Shown: positions 43,165 to 53,508, numbered from the stretch's first letter. The stretch is DNA of 64,000 bases from Aquariibacter albus (GCF_014145335.1 NZ_JACIVI010000006.1:93050-157049); one strand, 5' to 3'. Numbers and translations: made by a program. The notes: generated by a model from the sequence alone, not told the origin.

Positions 43165-45051
43165 ATGAACCGTTACCCCTGGTGGAAGTACGCGATCCTG
43201 GTGGTCGCGCTGATCGTCGGCCTGCTGTATGCCCTGCCCAATCTGTACGGCGAGGCGCCGGCGGTGCAGGTTTCCAGCGGCAAGGCCACGCTGAAGGTCA
43301 CGGCCGAGCTGGTGCCGCGCGTCGAGGGCGCGCTGCGCGAGGCCGGGGCGGTGGCGGACTTCGTGCAGCTCGAAGGCAATTCGGTGCGGGCCCGCTTCGA
43401 GGACACCGACACCCAGATCAAGGCAAAGGATGCGATCGCCAAGGCCCTGAACCCCGATCCGGCCGATCCGGGCTACATCGTCGCGCTGAACCTGGTGAGC
43501 CGTTCGCCGGCCTGGCTGAGCAGCCTGCACGCGCTGCCGATGTACCTGGGCCTGGACCTGCGCGGCGGCGTGCACTTCCTGATGCAGGTCGACATGCCGG
43601 CCGCGCTGGACCGCCGCGTCGAGGCCCTGGGTGCGGACATGCGCACCGTGCTGCGCGACAAGAACATCCGCCATGCCGGCGTGAACCGCGAAGGTCGCCG
43701 CGTCGAGCTGCGCTTCCGCGACGCCGAGACGCGCGCCAAGGCCCGCGCCGTGCTGACCGAAGCCCTGCCCGACCTGAACTTCGCCGACGCCGAGGACGGC
43801 CGCGATGCCCTGCTGCGCGCGACGATCAAGCCCGAGGCCGCGCTGCGCCTGCAGGACCAGGCCCTGAAGCAGAACATCAACACCCTGCACAACCGGATCA
43901 ACGAACTCGGCGTGGCCGAGCCGGTGATCCAGCAGCAGGGCGCCGACCGCGTCGTGGTGCAGCTGCCGGGCGTGCAGGACACCGCCAAGGCCAAGGACAT
44001 CATCGGCCGCACCGCCACGCTGGAGGTGCGCATGGTCGACGACAGCCCCGAGGCCCTGGGCGGCCTGAACGGCGGCGTGCTGCCGCTGGGCACCGAGCGC
44101 TACCAAGACCGCAACGGCCAGCCCATCGTGGTGAAGAAGGCCGTGGTGCTGACCGGCGAGAACCTGACCGACGCCCAGCCCGGCTTCGACGGCCAGACCC
44201 AGGAACCGACCGTCAACCTGACGCTCGACGGCAAGGGCGCGCGCATCTTCCGCGACGTGACCCGCGAGAACGTCGGCAAGCGCATGGCCATCCTGCTGTT
44301 CGAGAAGGGCCGCGGCGAGGTGGTGACCGCCCCGGTGATCCGCGCCGAGATCGGCGGCGGCCGGGTGCAGATCAGCGGCCGCATGACCACGCAGGAAGCC
44401 AACGACACGGCCCTGCTGCTGCGCGCGGGTTCGCTGGCCGCGCCGATGGAGATCATCGAGGAACGCACCATCGGCCCGAGCCTGGGCGCCGAGAACATCA
44501 GCAAGGGCTTCCACAGCGTGATGTGGGGCTTTGCGGCCATCGCGGTCTTCATGTGCGCCTACTACATGCTGTTCGGCGTGTTCTCCTCGCTGGCGCTGGC
44601 GCTGAACCTGCTGCTGCTGACGGCCATCCTGTCGATGCTGCAGGCCACGCTGACGCTGCCCGGCATCGCCGCCATCGCCCTGACCCTGGGCATGGCGATC
44701 GACGCGAACGTGCTGATCAACGAGCGGGTCCGTGAGGAACTGCGCAATGGCGCGGCACCGCAGACGGCCATCCACCTGGGCTACGAGCGGGCCTTTGCGA
44801 CCATCCTCGACTCGAACATCACCACGCTGATCGCGGGCGTCGCGCTGCTGGCCTTCGGCTCGGGCCCGGTGCGCGGCTTCGCGGTCGTGCACTGCCTGGG
44901 CATCCTGACCTCGATGTTCTCGGCGGTGCTGTTCTCGCGCGGCCTGGTCAACCTCTGGTACGGCCGCCAGAAGAAGCTGAAGTCGGTCTCGATCGGCCAG
45001 ATCTGGAAGCCCGAGGCCGGCACGTCGTCGGTCCCGGCCCCGCGCGGCTGA
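43165..45051 (+). CDS. secD: SecD, protein-export membrane subunit
   Basis: Encodes 628 residues. One N-terminal helix (WWKYAILVVALIVGLLYALPNLYG) precedes the large periplasmic domain, which has YLGLDLRGGVHFLMQVDM and NTLHNRINELGVAEPVIQQQG; the C-terminal half has five helices with the RND-type GMAIDANVLINERVREELRNG motif carrying the proton-pathway Asp. SecDF uses the proton gradient to assist late translocation. secF follows after 36 bases. Confidence 0.97.
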   Translation: MNRYPWWKYAILVVALIVGLLYALPNLYGEAPAVQVSSGKATLKVTAELVPRVEGALREAGAVADFVQLEGNSVRARFEDTDTQIKAKDAIAKALNPDPADPGYIVALNLVSRSPAWLSSLHALPMYLGLDLRGGVHFLMQVDMPAALDRRVEALGADMRTVLRDKNIRHAGVNREGRRVELRFRDAETRAKARAVLTEALPDLNFADAEDGRDALLRATIKPEAALRLQDQALKQNINTLHNRINELGVAEPVIQQQGADRVVVQLPGVQDTAKAKDIIGRTATLEVRMVDDSPEALGGLNGGVLPLGTERYQDRNGQPIVVKKAVVLTGENLTDAQPGFDGQTQEPTVNLTLDGKGARIFRDVTRENVGKRMAILLFEKGRGEVVTAPVIRAEIGGGRVQISGRMTTQEANDTALLLRAGSLAAPMEIIEERTIGPSLGAENISKGFHSVMWGFAAIAVFMCAYYMLFGVFSSLALALNLLLLTAILSMLQATLTLPGIAAIALTLGMAIDANVLINERVREELRNGAAPQTAIHLGYERAFATILDSNITTLIAGVALLAFGSGPVRGFAVVHCLGILTSMFSAVLFSRGLVNLWYGRQKKLKSVSIGQIWKPEAGTSSVPAPRG

Positions 45052-45087
45052 GGCCGACCCGAAGCGCGATTCCCGCAAGGACATCCC

Positions 45088-46131
45088 ATGGAGCTTTTCC
45101 GCATCCGCCGCGACATCCCGTTCATGCGCCATGCCCTGGTGCTGAACGCGATCTCCTTCCTCACCTTCCTCGCCGCGGTCTTCTTCATCGCCACCCGCGG
45201 CCTGCACCTGTCGATCGAGTTCACCGGCGGCACCGTGCTGGAGGTGGCCTACACCCAGAGCGCCGACATCGACAAGGTGCGCACCGCCGTCGAGGCCCAG
45301 AACCTCGGCGAGGTGCAGGTGCAGAACTTCGGCAGCTCGCGCGATGTGCTGATCCGCCTGCCGCTGCGCGGCGAGAGCAGCACCGCCGCGCAGCAGACCC
45401 TGGTCGACAAGGTCTTCGGCACGCTCTGCGCGGCCGAGTCCGGCACGGTCAGCCGGGTCGAGTCGGTCACCGCCCAGGGCGAACAGCTCAGCCGCCAGGT
45501 CTGCGCGAGCGGCGAGCGCGAACCGGTGTCGCTCAAGCGCAGCGAGTTCGTGGGGCCCTCGGTGGGCGCCGAGCTGGCCCGCGACGGCGCCATCGCCCTG
45601 GCCGTCACCATCGCCGGGATCATGATCTACCTGGCGCTGCGCTTCGAATGGAAGTTCGCGGTCGCCGGCATCATCGCCAACCTGCACGACGTGGTCATCA
45701 TCCTGGGCTTCTTCGCCTTCTTCCAGTGGGAGTTCTCGCTCTCGGTGCTGGCGGCGGTGCTGGCGGTGCTGGGCTACTCGGTGAACGAGTCGGTGGTGAT
45801 CTTCGACCGGGTGCGCGAGGCCTTCCGCAAGTTCCGCAAGCTCAACACGCCGCAGGTCATCGACCATGCGATCACCAGCACGATCAGCCGCACGATCATC
45901 ACCCACGGATCGACCCAGATCATGGTGCTGTCGATGCTGATCTTCGGCGGCGCGACCCTGCACTACTTCGCGCTGGCGCTGACCATCGGCATCCTGTTCG
46001 GCATCTACTCCTCGGTCTTCGTGGCCGCGGCGATCGCGATGTACCTGGGCGTCAAGCGCGAGGACCTGATCAAGGCGCCGGTCCGCCGCGAAGGCGATCC
46101 GGACGATCCCAACGCCGGCGCGGTGGTCTGA
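45088..46131 (+). CDS. secF: SecF, protein-export membrane subunit
   Basis: Encodes 347 residues, six membrane helices. Marks are the N-terminal FRIRRDIPFMRH and SIEFTGGTVLEV, then GPSVGAELARDGAIAL, FQWEFSLSVLAAVLAVLGYSVNESVVIFDRVRE and a C-terminal SRTIITHGSTQIMVLSMLIFGG. The periplasmic domain has an insertion around residues 110-140 with two cysteines (TLCAAES, QVCASGE). AAGGA is present before the ATG. Confidence 0.97.
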   Translation: MELFRIRRDIPFMRHALVLNAISFLTFLAAVFFIATRGLHLSIEFTGGTVLEVAYTQSADIDKVRTAVEAQNLGEVQVQNFGSSRDVLIRLPLRGESSTAAQQTLVDKVFGTLCAAESGTVSRVESVTAQGEQLSRQVCASGEREPVSLKRSEFVGPSVGAELARDGAIALAVTIAGIMIYLALRFEWKFAVAGIIANLHDVVIILGFFAFFQWEFSLSVLAAVLAVLGYSVNESVVIFDRVREAFRKFRKLNTPQVIDHAITSTISRTIITHGSTQIMVLSMLIFGGATLHYFALALTIGILFGIYSSVFVAAAIAMYLGVKREDLIKAPVRREGDPDDPNAGAVV

Positions 46132-46164
46132 TCCCGCAGGCCCACCGGCGGCCCGGCGCGCGCG

Positions 46165-48264
46165 ATGCGATCCGCAGGCACCGGCCCGGCCGACGCCGCC
46201 CCCCTGGCGCGGGAGGCCGCCCGAACCGCCTTGGTCCGGGCCTGGCGGGACGGCCTGGCGCCGACGCTGCGGGGCCTGATCGCGTCGGCGGACCAGCTGG
46301 CCGCCAGCCCCCAGCCGGCCCCCGAGCTGCGTCTGCGGCGCCAGCGTGCGGCAGCCGACCTGGCCGCCTGCCGCGACACCCTGGCCGGGCTGCTGGGCCG
46401 GGCGCTGGCCGATGACGCCGGAGACTCCGAGGCCCTGCCGCTGCTGCAGCTCGTCGAGGACGCGCGCGGCGACCGCGAGATCCTCGCCTCCCGCCTGGCC
46501 CGGGCCCTGAGCGAGGCCGCTGGCGAGGCCGGCCTGCGATGGCGCCAGGCGCTCCGGGCGAGAGACCTCGGGGACACGCTGGCCTCCGATCCGACCCAGC
46601 CACAGCCCCTGGCCCGTCAGCTGCTCGAACGCTGGCAGCGCGCCGACCTCGACCTCGGCCACTGGCGCACGCTGCAGGCCCTGCTGCACGGCCAGTTCGG
46701 CCGGCTCTACCGCCAGGCCCTGGCCGCCGGCCTGGCCGCGCTGGACCCGCTGGCCGACGCCTCCCCCGCGGCCGTCGACCCCGGCGCAGCGGCCCCTGCC
46801 GACGTCGAGGCCGACCCCGAGCGGCCCCTGCCGCCGCAGACCCGGCTGAAGCCGCCGCCCCGGCGGCTGCCGGCCAGCCCGGCCCTCCACGCCGCGATCG
46901 CGGAAGCCCAGCGCGAGACGCTGCTGCCGGTGGGCGAGGCCTGGACCCTGCCCGGCGCGCCGCTGTTCGACAGCCTGCACAGCCGCACCCTGGCCCTGAA
47001 AGCCGTGGCCGATCACCCCGACCAGCGCGCGACGATCGAGGGGGTCGCGCTGATGTTCCAGCACCTGCTGGCCGAGGCGCGCCTGCCGATCGGCGTGCGC
47101 CTGGGCCTGGCCCGCCTGCAGCTGCCGGTGCTGCGGATCGCCCTGGAGGAACCCGACATCTTCGCCGAGGCCCAGCACCCGGCACGGCGGCTGATCGACC
47201 GGCTCGGCGCCTGCGCGCTGGGCTTCGAGCCGGGCCCGCAGGCGGCCGATCCGGCGCTGGAGGCGGAGCTGCTGCGCATCGTGCAGCTGGTCGAGGCCTA
47301 CCCCGACAGCGGCCGGCGCGTGTTCGAGGCGGCTCTCGCCGAGTTCGAAGGTTTCGTCACCCGCCGCATGCGCCTCCCCCCCGCCGGCGGCCCATCCGCC
47401 CTGCCGCTGGTGCAGCAGATGGAGGAGCGCGAGGCCCGGCTCATCCAGGCGACCGTGACGCTGCGCCGCGAGCTCGCCGGCGAGCGGCCGCCCCCCGCCC
47501 TGCGCGACTTCCTCTTCCATGTCTGGGCCGAGGTGCTGGCCGCCCGGGCGATGCAGGCCAAGCGATCGCTCGTGGCCACCGCGGCGCCGGCAGGGGATGA
47601 AGCCAGCGTCGTCGCCGAGCTGCTGTGGCTCTGCCACCCGAAGCGGGACCGCGAGGAACGTGCCGAGGCACTGCGCCGCCTGGCCCCGCTGATGCTGCAC
47701 CTGCGCGCCGGCATGCGCGAAGCCGGCCTGGCGCCGCACCGGCAGGAAGAGCAGCTGCGCAGCCTGCAGGGCCTGCTTCATGCCGCCTTCTCGGCCTGCG
47801 AACCCGACGTCGACCCGGGGCTGCGGCTGGCCGGACTCGGCCGCCGCCTGGATGCACTGGAAGGCTTGAGCCCGGACCCGGATCGTCTCGCCCAGGACGC
47901 CCTGCTGGCCATCGAGCAGACCGAGGCCGACGAAGCCCCGCCGCTGCAGCTGATCCGCAGCGGCGGCCTGCCGCCCAGCGCCGCCACCCTGGCGCGCGTC
48001 GCGGAACTGGCCGTCGGCTCCTGGTTCCGCTGGCAGCCGGCCGGGGCGCCCCGCGAACTGCTGCAGCTGGCCTGGCTCGGCCGGCGCAAGCGCCTGGCCC
48101 TGCTGCTGGCGCGGGACGGCCGGGCCTGGCTCTTTCCGCTGCCGCGGCTGGCCGCGCACCTGCAGGCCGGCAGCCTGGAGGCCGCCCAGGCCGATCCGCT
48201 GAGCGCACAGGCATTGCGCGCGATCCGGGACCGGCTGAAGGCCGATCCGCAGGAGCCACGCTGA
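46165..48264 (+). CDS. DUF1631 family protein
   Basis: Encodes 699 residues, almost entirely helical and Ala/Leu/Arg-rich, with no signal peptide or membrane helix. The order of parts is a helical N-terminal region (1-190), a Pro-rich linker (about 200-235), and a conserved core with LPVGEAWTLPGAPLFDSLHS, VALMFQHLLAEARLPIGVRLGLARLQLPVL, FIAEAQHPARRLIDRL-like FAEAQHPARRLIDRLG and the C-terminal AELAVGSWFRWQ. This matches DUF1631, a proteobacterial family without known function that sometimes carries PilZ-like C-terminal domains. It lies between secF and the convergent smg gene. Confidence 0.8.
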   Translation: MRSAGTGPADAAPLAREAARTALVRAWRDGLAPTLRGLIASADQLAASPQPAPELRLRRQRAAADLAACRDTLAGLLGRALADDAGDSEALPLLQLVEDARGDREILASRLARALSEAAGEAGLRWRQALRARDLGDTLASDPTQPQPLARQLLERWQRADLDLGHWRTLQALLHGQFGRLYRQALAAGLAALDPLADASPAAVDPGAAAPADVEADPERPLPPQTRLKPPPRRLPASPALHAAIAEAQRETLLPVGEAWTLPGAPLFDSLHSRTLALKAVADHPDQRATIEGVALMFQHLLAEARLPIGVRLGLARLQLPVLRIALEEPDIFAEAQHPARRLIDRLGACALGFEPGPQAADPALEAELLRIVQLVEAYPDSGRRVFEAALAEFEGFVTRRMRLPPAGGPSALPLVQQMEEREARLIQATVTLRRELAGERPPPALRDFLFHVWAEVLAARAMQAKRSLVATAAPAGDEASVVAELLWLCHPKRDREERAEALRRLAPLMLHLRAGMREAGLAPHRQEEQLRSLQGLLHAAFSACEPDVDPGLRLAGLGRRLDALEGLSPDPDRLAQDALLAIEQTEADEAPPLQLIRSGGLPPSAATLARVAELAVGSWFRWQPAGAPRELLQLAWLGRRKRLALLLARDGRAWLFPLPRLAAHLQAGSLEAAQADPLSAQALRAIRDRLKADPQEPR

Positions 48265-48286
48265 GGCGGCGCCCTGCCGCCCGGAC

Positions 48287-48739
48287 TCAGTGGATCAGCC
48301 GATCCTCGTCGGCGACGAAGAGCTCGTCGAGGATGAGCGCATCGGGCTCTTCGCCCAGGCTCCAGAAGACCATCAGCACGATGATCTTCAGGTCTTCCAG
48401 CGGCAACGGGCCGCCGGGGATGGCCATCGCGCGGTCGATCACCATCTCGCGCATCGGCGGGCGCAGCACGCCGGCCGAGGCCAGGAAGCTGATGAAGCCG
48501 ATCGAGGCTTCGCCGAGATGCTCGGATTCGGCGTCGGTGTAGACGCGCAGGCCCGAGCCGGGCGCGGCGTGCTCGGCCGAGTCGGCGGCGCCGGCCAGGC
48601 CTTCGAGCCAGTCCAGGGCCTCCTGGATTTCCTCGCGCTCGAAACCCACCGCGGAGAGCTTGCGCGAAAGCTGCCGGGGCTCGGGACAAGCGTCCGGCCG
48701 CCAGTAGTTTTCGTACAGGTAAACGAGCACATCGAACAT
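48287..48739 (-). CDS. smg: Smg family protein (DUF494)
   Basis: Encodes 150 residues. Family pattern: MFDVLVYLYENYW at the N-terminus, FEREEIQEALDWLEGL, RVYTDAESEHLG, GFISFLASAGVL, and LEDLKIIVLMVFWSLGEEPD. No catalytic motif. smg regularly follows dprA in beta- and gammaproteobacteria, as here, 67 bases downstream of it on the same strand. Function unknown. Confidence 0.94.
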   Translation of the reverse strand: MFDVLVYLYENYWRPDACPEPRQLSRKLSAVGFEREEIQEALDWLEGLAGAADSAEHAAPGSGLRVYTDAESEHLGEASIGFISFLASAGVLRPPMREMVIDRAMAIPGGPLPLEDLKIIVLMVFWSLGEEPDALILDELFVADEDRLIH

Positions 48740-48806
48740 GTTTTCGACCTTACCACAGGCGCTTTGATCGGCCGCGCGGGCGGGGCGCCGGCCCCTCGGG
48801 CGCGGC

Positions 48807-50000
48807 TCAGGCCCGGCCGCGGCGCTGGACGCGGCCGCCGCCCAGGCGGGCCAGTCGGCCGTCCAGCTCCAGCGCCAGTAACTGCACATTGAGGCTCGCG
48901 GCGTCCAGGCCGGTACGGGCGGCCAGGGTGTCGAGGTCGACCGGCTCGTGGCCGAGCGCGCGCAGGAGCGGGTCGGTCTCGTGCCCTTCAGCGGTGGGTT
49001 CGGCGACGGGTTCGGCGCCGGATGCGCCCGTGGCTTCGCCCGGCCCTGCGACCGGGCCCTCCGCCGTCGCGGCCTGCGGCACGGCGGCCGCCAGCCGCGC
49101 GGCAAGCGGCGCCCCCAGGGCCTCGAGCACGTCGTCGACCGTCTCGACGAGCTGCGCGCCCTGCTTGATCAGGCTGTGGCAGCCGCGCGACTGCGGGCTG
49201 TCGATGGAGCCGGGGATGGCCAGCACCTCGCGGCCGGCTTCGGCGGCCAGCCGGGCGGTGATCAGCGAGCCGGAGGCCAGCGCCGCCTCGACCACCAGCG
49301 TGCCCTGGCCCAGGCCGGCGATCAGCCGGTTGCGGCGCGGGAAATTGCCCGCCAGCGGCGGCGTGCCCAAGGGGTACTCGCTCAGCAGCAGGCCGTCGGC
49401 GACGATGCGCCGCGCCAGGGCCGCATGCGCGACCGGGTAGAGGCGGTCGATGCCGGTGCCGATCACGGCCACCGTGCCGGCGCCGCCGGTTGCGGCCAGG
49501 GCCCCCTCATGCGCCGCCGCGTCGATGCCGCGCGCCAGGCCGGAGACGATGAGCAGGCCGCGCGCCGCCAGCGCCTGGGCGAAGGCGCGGGCATGGTCGG
49601 CGCCGGCCGGGGTGGGATGGCGGCTGCCGACCACCGCCAGGGCAGGCCCGGCCAGCCGGTCCAGCGCACCCTCGGCATAGAGCCAGAGCGGCGGATCCGC
49701 CAGGCTGAGCAGGGCTTCCGGGTACTCGTGATCGCCCAGGGCCAGCAGATGGCGCTGCGGCGCGCCGGCCTGCCAGGCCTCGACGGCGGCCAGGCGCCGG
49801 GCCCAGGCCTCGGGCGCCTCGGCCGGCCGGGCCGGGGGGCCGACCACCGCCTGACGCTGCGCCTCGGGCAGGGCCTGCACCGCCTCGGGCCCGCCGAAGC
49901 GGCGCAGCAGGGCGCGCTGCGCGGCCGGGCGGTGGCCGCTGGATTCGACGAGCCAGAGCCAGGCCCGGCGCTCGGGCGACAGCGGCTGCGCTTGCGGCAT
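48807..50000 (-). CDS. dprA: DprA, DNA-processing protein for transformation
   Basis: Encodes 397 residues that load RecA on incoming single-stranded DNA. A helical N-terminal domain is followed by the Rossmann-like DprA core: YPEALLSLADPPLWLYAEG, AVVGSRHPTPAG, LLIVSGLARGIDAAAHEGAL, GTGIDRLYPVAHAAL, SEYPLGTPPLAGNFPRRNRLIAGLG and the PGSIDSPQSRGCHSLIKQGA loop. A winged-helix domain (LDTLAARTGLDAASLNVQLLALELDGRL) ends it after a Pro/Glu linker. The ATG at 50000 has GGAGA five bases upstream; a TTG five codons earlier overlaps the lysM stop. Confidence 0.95.
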   Translation of the reverse strand: MPQAQPLSPERRAWLWLVESSGHRPAAQRALLRRFGGPEAVQALPEAQRQAVVGPPARPAEAPEAWARRLAAVEAWQAGAPQRHLLALGDHEYPEALLSLADPPLWLYAEGALDRLAGPALAVVGSRHPTPAGADHARAFAQALAARGLLIVSGLARGIDAAAHEGALAATGGAGTVAVIGTGIDRLYPVAHAALARRIVADGLLLSEYPLGTPPLAGNFPRRNRLIAGLGQGTLVVEAALASGSLITARLAAEAGREVLAIPGSIDSPQSRGCHSLIKQGAQLVETVDDVLEALGAPLAARLAAAVPQAATAEGPVAGPGEATGASGAEPVAEPTAEGHETDPLLRALGHEPVDLDTLAARTGLDAASLNVQLLALELDGRLARLGGGRVQRRGRA

Positions 50001-50011
50001 GGCGTCTCCGC

Positions 50012-51178
50012 TCAAGGGGCCGTGAACCGGTCGCCGGGGCCCAGGGGGCCGTCGGATTCCAGCACCAGCGCATAGGCACTGCGCTCGAAGCTGCGCAGCA
50101 CGAAGAGCAGACCGCGACGCTGGTCGGGCAGGCGCAGCGGGGCGACCGGTTCGACGGTGGCATCGCGCGCCAGGGCGCCGGCCCGCCAGACGGCCAGCAC
50201 ATGGCCATGCGCCAGGCCGTCGCGGCGGCCGCGGTTGAGGATGACGATCTGCTGCGCGCCGGCCATCAGCGCATCGCCCTGCACGCGCACCAGGCGGCCG
50301 CTGAGGGCCGGATCGGGCGCATGCGGCAGGTAGCTCGGCGATTCGGCCGGCGGACGCGGCAGCAGGCGGTCGCCGACCTGCGCCTCCTCGCGGCTGGCAC
50401 CCAGGCGCAGGCGGGCCGGCACGGTCAGGCCATCGGGCGCGAGGCCGGCGGGCTGTTCGAGGCGCGCGTCGGCCACGAAACGGGCCTCGTGACCGAGCAG
50501 CTCGCCGGTCTCCGGGTCGTGCAGGGGCTGGGCGCGGCGGAAGATGCGCCAGTCGACCGTGCCCTCCAGCGGGCCCAGGGCATAGGCCGGGTCGCCACGG
50601 CCGAGCAGCATGCGGCCCTCGGGCGTGGCCACCAGGCGGGGCGCCTGCAGCAGGGCCTCGTCCTCGACGATCAGGGCCTCGTTCAGGAAGGCGGCGATCG
50701 AGCGCCAGGGCACGGCGCTCAGCGCGGGCTCGGCCGGGCCGGCGTCGCGAACGCGGGCGAGCACGCGCTCGACCGGCAGACCCTCCGCCGCCGGCTCGTC
50801 CGCGCCCAGCAGGCGCAGGCGGGCGCGGCCGTCAAGGCGCTCCAGCCGCAGGCGCTGGCCGGGATAGATCAGGTGCGGGTTGCGCACCGCCTCCAGGTTC
50901 ATGCCCCACAGCTCGGGCCAGCGCCAGGGCGAGCGCAGGAAGAGCTGCGACAGGCCCCACAGCGTGTCGCCCGGCACCACCCGGTGCTCGTCGGGGGCAT
51001 CGGGCGCCAGCTCGTCCAGCGGCACGCCGGCGGCGGCCACCTGCTCGGCCGTGCCGCGCTGCGCGGGCGTCACCGGCCAGGGCGGTGCGGCACCGGCCGG
51101 CAGGCCAGCCGCGCCCAGGCCGAGCAGCAGGACCAGGCCGCGCAGGGCGGGCCGGAAGGGGGGGCGGCTCGAGGGCAT
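50012..51178 (-). CDS. LysM-domain exported protein
   Basis: Encodes 388 residues with a signal peptide (ALRGLVLLLGLGAAGLPAGA). A single LysM domain at about residues 65-112 (HRVVPGDTLWGLSQLFL, IYPGQRLRL) binds peptidoglycan. The remaining 270 residues have beta-rich segments such as GVRLLPRPPAESPSYLP-like repeats and the end part GQRLRGL-like DQRRGLLFVLRSFERSAYALVLESDGPLGPGDRF; this layout is the common one for the LysM gene sitting between def and dprA. It diverges from def across 166 bases. Probably a cell-envelope protein; exact role unknown. Confidence 0.85.
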   Translation of the reverse strand: MPSSRPPFRPALRGLVLLLGLGAAGLPAGAAPPWPVTPAQRGTAEQVAAAGVPLDELAPDAPDEHRVVPGDTLWGLSQLFLRSPWRWPELWGMNLEAVRNPHLIYPGQRLRLERLDGRARLRLLGADEPAAEGLPVERVLARVRDAGPAEPALSAVPWRSIAAFLNEALIVEDEALLQAPRLVATPEGRMLLGRGDPAYALGPLEGTVDWRIFRRAQPLHDPETGELLGHEARFVADARLEQPAGLAPDGLTVPARLRLGASREEAQVGDRLLPRPPAESPSYLPHAPDPALSGRLVRVQGDALMAGAQQIVILNRGRRDGLAHGHVLAVWRAGALARDATVEPVAPLRLPDQRRGLLFVLRSFERSAYALVLESDGPLGPGDRFTAP

Positions 51179-51344
51179 CACGGGGCTCCGGCGGCGAGCC
51201 CGCCCGGCCGCCAGGCGGGCGACAAGGCTTGGGCGAAAATAGGGACTTGGCCGACGATTCTGTCGGGCCCCGCCTCGCGCCAAACCCGAAAAAGGGGGGT
51301 GGCCGGGCCCCGGCCGCGCCGACCCCCGAACCGCCTGTCCGACC

Positions 51345-51857
51345 ATGGCCCTGCTCCCCATCCTGCGCTACCCCGACCCCCGCCTGCACACCGTGGCCCG
51401 CCCGGTGGGAGCCGTGGATGCGCGCATCCGCCAGCTGGCCGCCGACATGTTCGAGACCATGTTCGCCGCCAAGGGCATCGGCCTGGCCGCGACCCAGGTC
51501 GACGTGCACGAGCAGCTGATCGTGATGGACGTGTCGGAAGCGCGGGACGAGCCGCTGGTGCTCATCAACCCCGAGCTGGTCGCGACCAGTGCCGAGCGCG
51601 CCGTGGGCGACGAAGGCTGTCTCTCGGTGCCGCAGATCTACGACAAGGTCGAGCGCTTCGAACGCGTGACCGTGCGCTTCCTCGACCTCGACGGCCAGAC
51701 GCGCACCCTGGACGCCGAGGGCCTGCTGGCCATCTGCATCCAGCACGAGATGGACCACCTCAAGGGCAAGGTCTTCGTCGAATACCTCTCCCCGCTCAAG
51801 CGCAACCGCATCAAGAGCAAGCTGGCCAAGCGCAGCCGTGACGAGGCCGAGGCCTGA
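51345..51857 (+). CDS. def: peptide deformylase
   Basis: Encodes 170 residues. The three metal-site motifs are complete: [13 protein letters not shown] and QHEMDHLKG. It removes the formyl group from nascent N-terminal methionine using Fe or Zn. The stop overlaps the fmt start (TGATG), coupling the enzyme that adds the formyl group to the one that removes it. Confidence 0.97.
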   Translation: MALLPILRYPDPRLHTVARPVGAVDARIRQLAADMFETMFAAKGIGLAATQVDVHEQLIVMDVSEARDEPLVLINPELVATSAERAVGDEGCLSVPQIYDKVERFERVTVRFLDLDGQTRTLDAEGLLAICIQHEMDHLKGKVFVEYLSPLKRNRIKSKLAKRSRDEAEA

Positions 51858-52831
51858 TGCGCATCGCCTTCGCCGGCACCCCGGTCTTCGCCGCCCGGGC
51901 CCTGGAGGCCCTGCATGCCGCGGGACACACGGTCGCCCTGGTGCTGACCCAGCCCGACCGCCCGGCGGGCCGCGGCATGAAGCTGCAGCCCTCGCCGGTC
52001 AAGCAGTTCGCCCTGGCCCAGGGCCTGGCGCTGGCCCAGCCACAGGGCCTGAAGCTCGACGGCCGCTTTGCCGCCGAGGCCCAGGCCGCCCGGGCCGCAC
52101 TGCAGGCCGCGGCGCCCGAGCTGATGGTGGTGGCCGCCTACGGCCTGATCCTGCCGGACTGGACGCTGAAGCTGCCGCCGCGCGGCTGCCTGAACATCCA
52201 TGCCTCGCTGCTGCCGCGCTGGCGCGGCGCGGCGCCCATCCACCGCGCCATCGAGGCCGGGGATGCCGAGACCGGCACGACGATCATGCAGATGGATGCC
52301 GGCCTGGACACCGGCGACATGCTGCGGGTCGAGCGCCTGCCCATCGCCCCCGACGAGAGCACCGCCCACCTGCACGACCGGCTGGCTGCGCAGGGCGCGC
52401 GACTGATCGTCGAGGCCCTGGCCCAGCTGGACCGCGGCGAGCCGCTGCCCGCCACGCCCCAGCCGGCCGAAGGCTGCTGCTACGCCGCCAAGATCGACAA
52501 GGCCGAGGCGGCGATCGACTGGTCGCTGCCCGCCGCCACGCTGGCACGCCGGGTACGGGCCTTCGACCCGGCCCCGGGCGCGCACTTCACGCGGACGGCT
52601 TCCGAGGGCCGGACCGAGACGATCAAGCTCTGGCGCGCCCGGCCCGTGCCGGGCCAGGGCCAGCCCGGCGAGGTGCTGGCGCTCGATGCCCGGGCCGGCC
52701 TGCTGCAGGTGGCCTGCGGCGAAGGGGCCCTGCAGATCGAGGAACTGCAACGCCCGGGCGGCAAGCGCCTGCCGGCCCGCGAACTGCTGGCCGCCCTGGC
52801 CCTGCAGCCGGGCGAACGCCTGGGCGGCTGA
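51857..52831 (+). CDS. fmt: methionyl-tRNA formyltransferase
   Basis: Encodes 324 residues. N-terminal Rossmann-like catalytic domain: [37 protein letters not shown], and the active-site [18 protein letters not shown] with the conserved Asp in DTGDML. The C-terminal OB-fold domain begins at about residue 210 ([25 protein letters not shown]). Formylates initiator methionyl-tRNA. Normal length. Confidence 0.97.
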   Translation: MRIAFAGTPVFAARALEALHAAGHTVALVLTQPDRPAGRGMKLQPSPVKQFALAQGLALAQPQGLKLDGRFAAEAQAARAALQAAAPELMVVAAYGLILPDWTLKLPPRGCLNIHASLLPRWRGAAPIHRAIEAGDAETGTTIMQMDAGLDTGDMLRVERLPIAPDESTAHLHDRLAAQGARLIVEALAQLDRGEPLPATPQPAEGCCYAAKIDKAEAAIDWSLPAATLARRVRAFDPAPGAHFTRTASEGRTETIKLWRARPVPGQGQPGEVLALDARAGLLQVACGEGALQIEELQRPGGKRLPARELLAALALQPGERLGG

Positions 52832-52843
52832 GGCGGCCGCCGT

Positions 52844-53284
52844 TCAGCGGGAGCTCGGGCTCCGGCCCAGCGGGCCGAAGCAGGCGTCGAGGGAAGGGGT
52901 GACGCAGACGATGTGCTGGTCGCCCTCGGGCTTGAACTTCAGGTACATCTTGATCTCGCGGCCGCTGTCGTTCTGCCGCGATCCGGTGCAGTCCATGCCG
53001 CCATGGTCCTTGAGCACCGTCACCTGCAGGGTGTGGAAGCCGGTGGCGGCATCCAGCGGGCCCATGGCGTAGCGCATCTCGGTGCGCTCCTCGCCGCTCA
53101 GGATGAAGCCAAGGCCGTCGGGACGGTACTCGTAGACCTCGCGGCACTGGCCGGGATCGGTCCAGCGCCAGACCCCGGTCAGCGAGGGGGCCTCGATCCG
53201 GTCGGCGGGCAGGGCGAAAGCCAGGCCGGCGGCCAGGCTGGCCAGGGCCAGGAGGCCAAGCCGCAGGGGGGCAACAGAGGGCAT
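52844..53284 (-). CDS. small exported protein of unknown function
   Basis: Encodes 146 residues with a signal peptide ([19 protein letters not shown]). The mature part (about 120 residues) has five cysteines, including [28 protein letters not shown], and lipocalin-like beta pattern beginning SLTGVWRWT. It converges on fmt with 12 bases between stops and diverges from htpX by 224 bases. No family is recognised with confidence. Confidence 0.75.
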   Translation of the reverse strand: MPSVAPLRLGLLALASLAAGLAFALPADRIEAPSLTGVWRWTDPGQCREVYEYRPDGLGFILSGEERTEMRYAMGPLDAATGFHTLQVTVLKDHGGMDCTGSRQNDSGREIKMYLKFKPEGDQHIVCVTPSLDACFGPLGRSPSSR

Positions 53285-53508
53285 CGGAATCTCCCGCAGG
53301 ACCGGCCAGGATGGGCTGGAGGCAATCTAGCAGCGGGGCGACGCGGGGGCCCCGCCGCCGAGTGATTTGCCCCGGGAATGCTGCCCGGCCCGGGGTCGAG
53401 GCCGCCTTGCGCTCCGGCCGCGGCCCCTGGCTTGAACTCCCGGCCGCCGGCCGCATCTACCGCCGCACGGGTTCGCCCTTTGACGGGCCCGCCGAAAGGA
53501 TCTCCACG

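Noticed and set aside
42055-48159. 6.1-kb open frame on the minus strand covering the MocR gene, yajC-secDF and the DUF1631 gene
   Set aside because: Antisense to well-supported genes; the product is an Ala/Gly/His/Gln-rich mirror of their G/C-biased codons with no domain.
51251-51266. CCGAC-GATTCT-GTCGG hairpin in the lysM-def spacer as another ANTAR target
   Set aside because: The six-base loop lacks A1 and G4, the stem is single and there is no terminator beside it.
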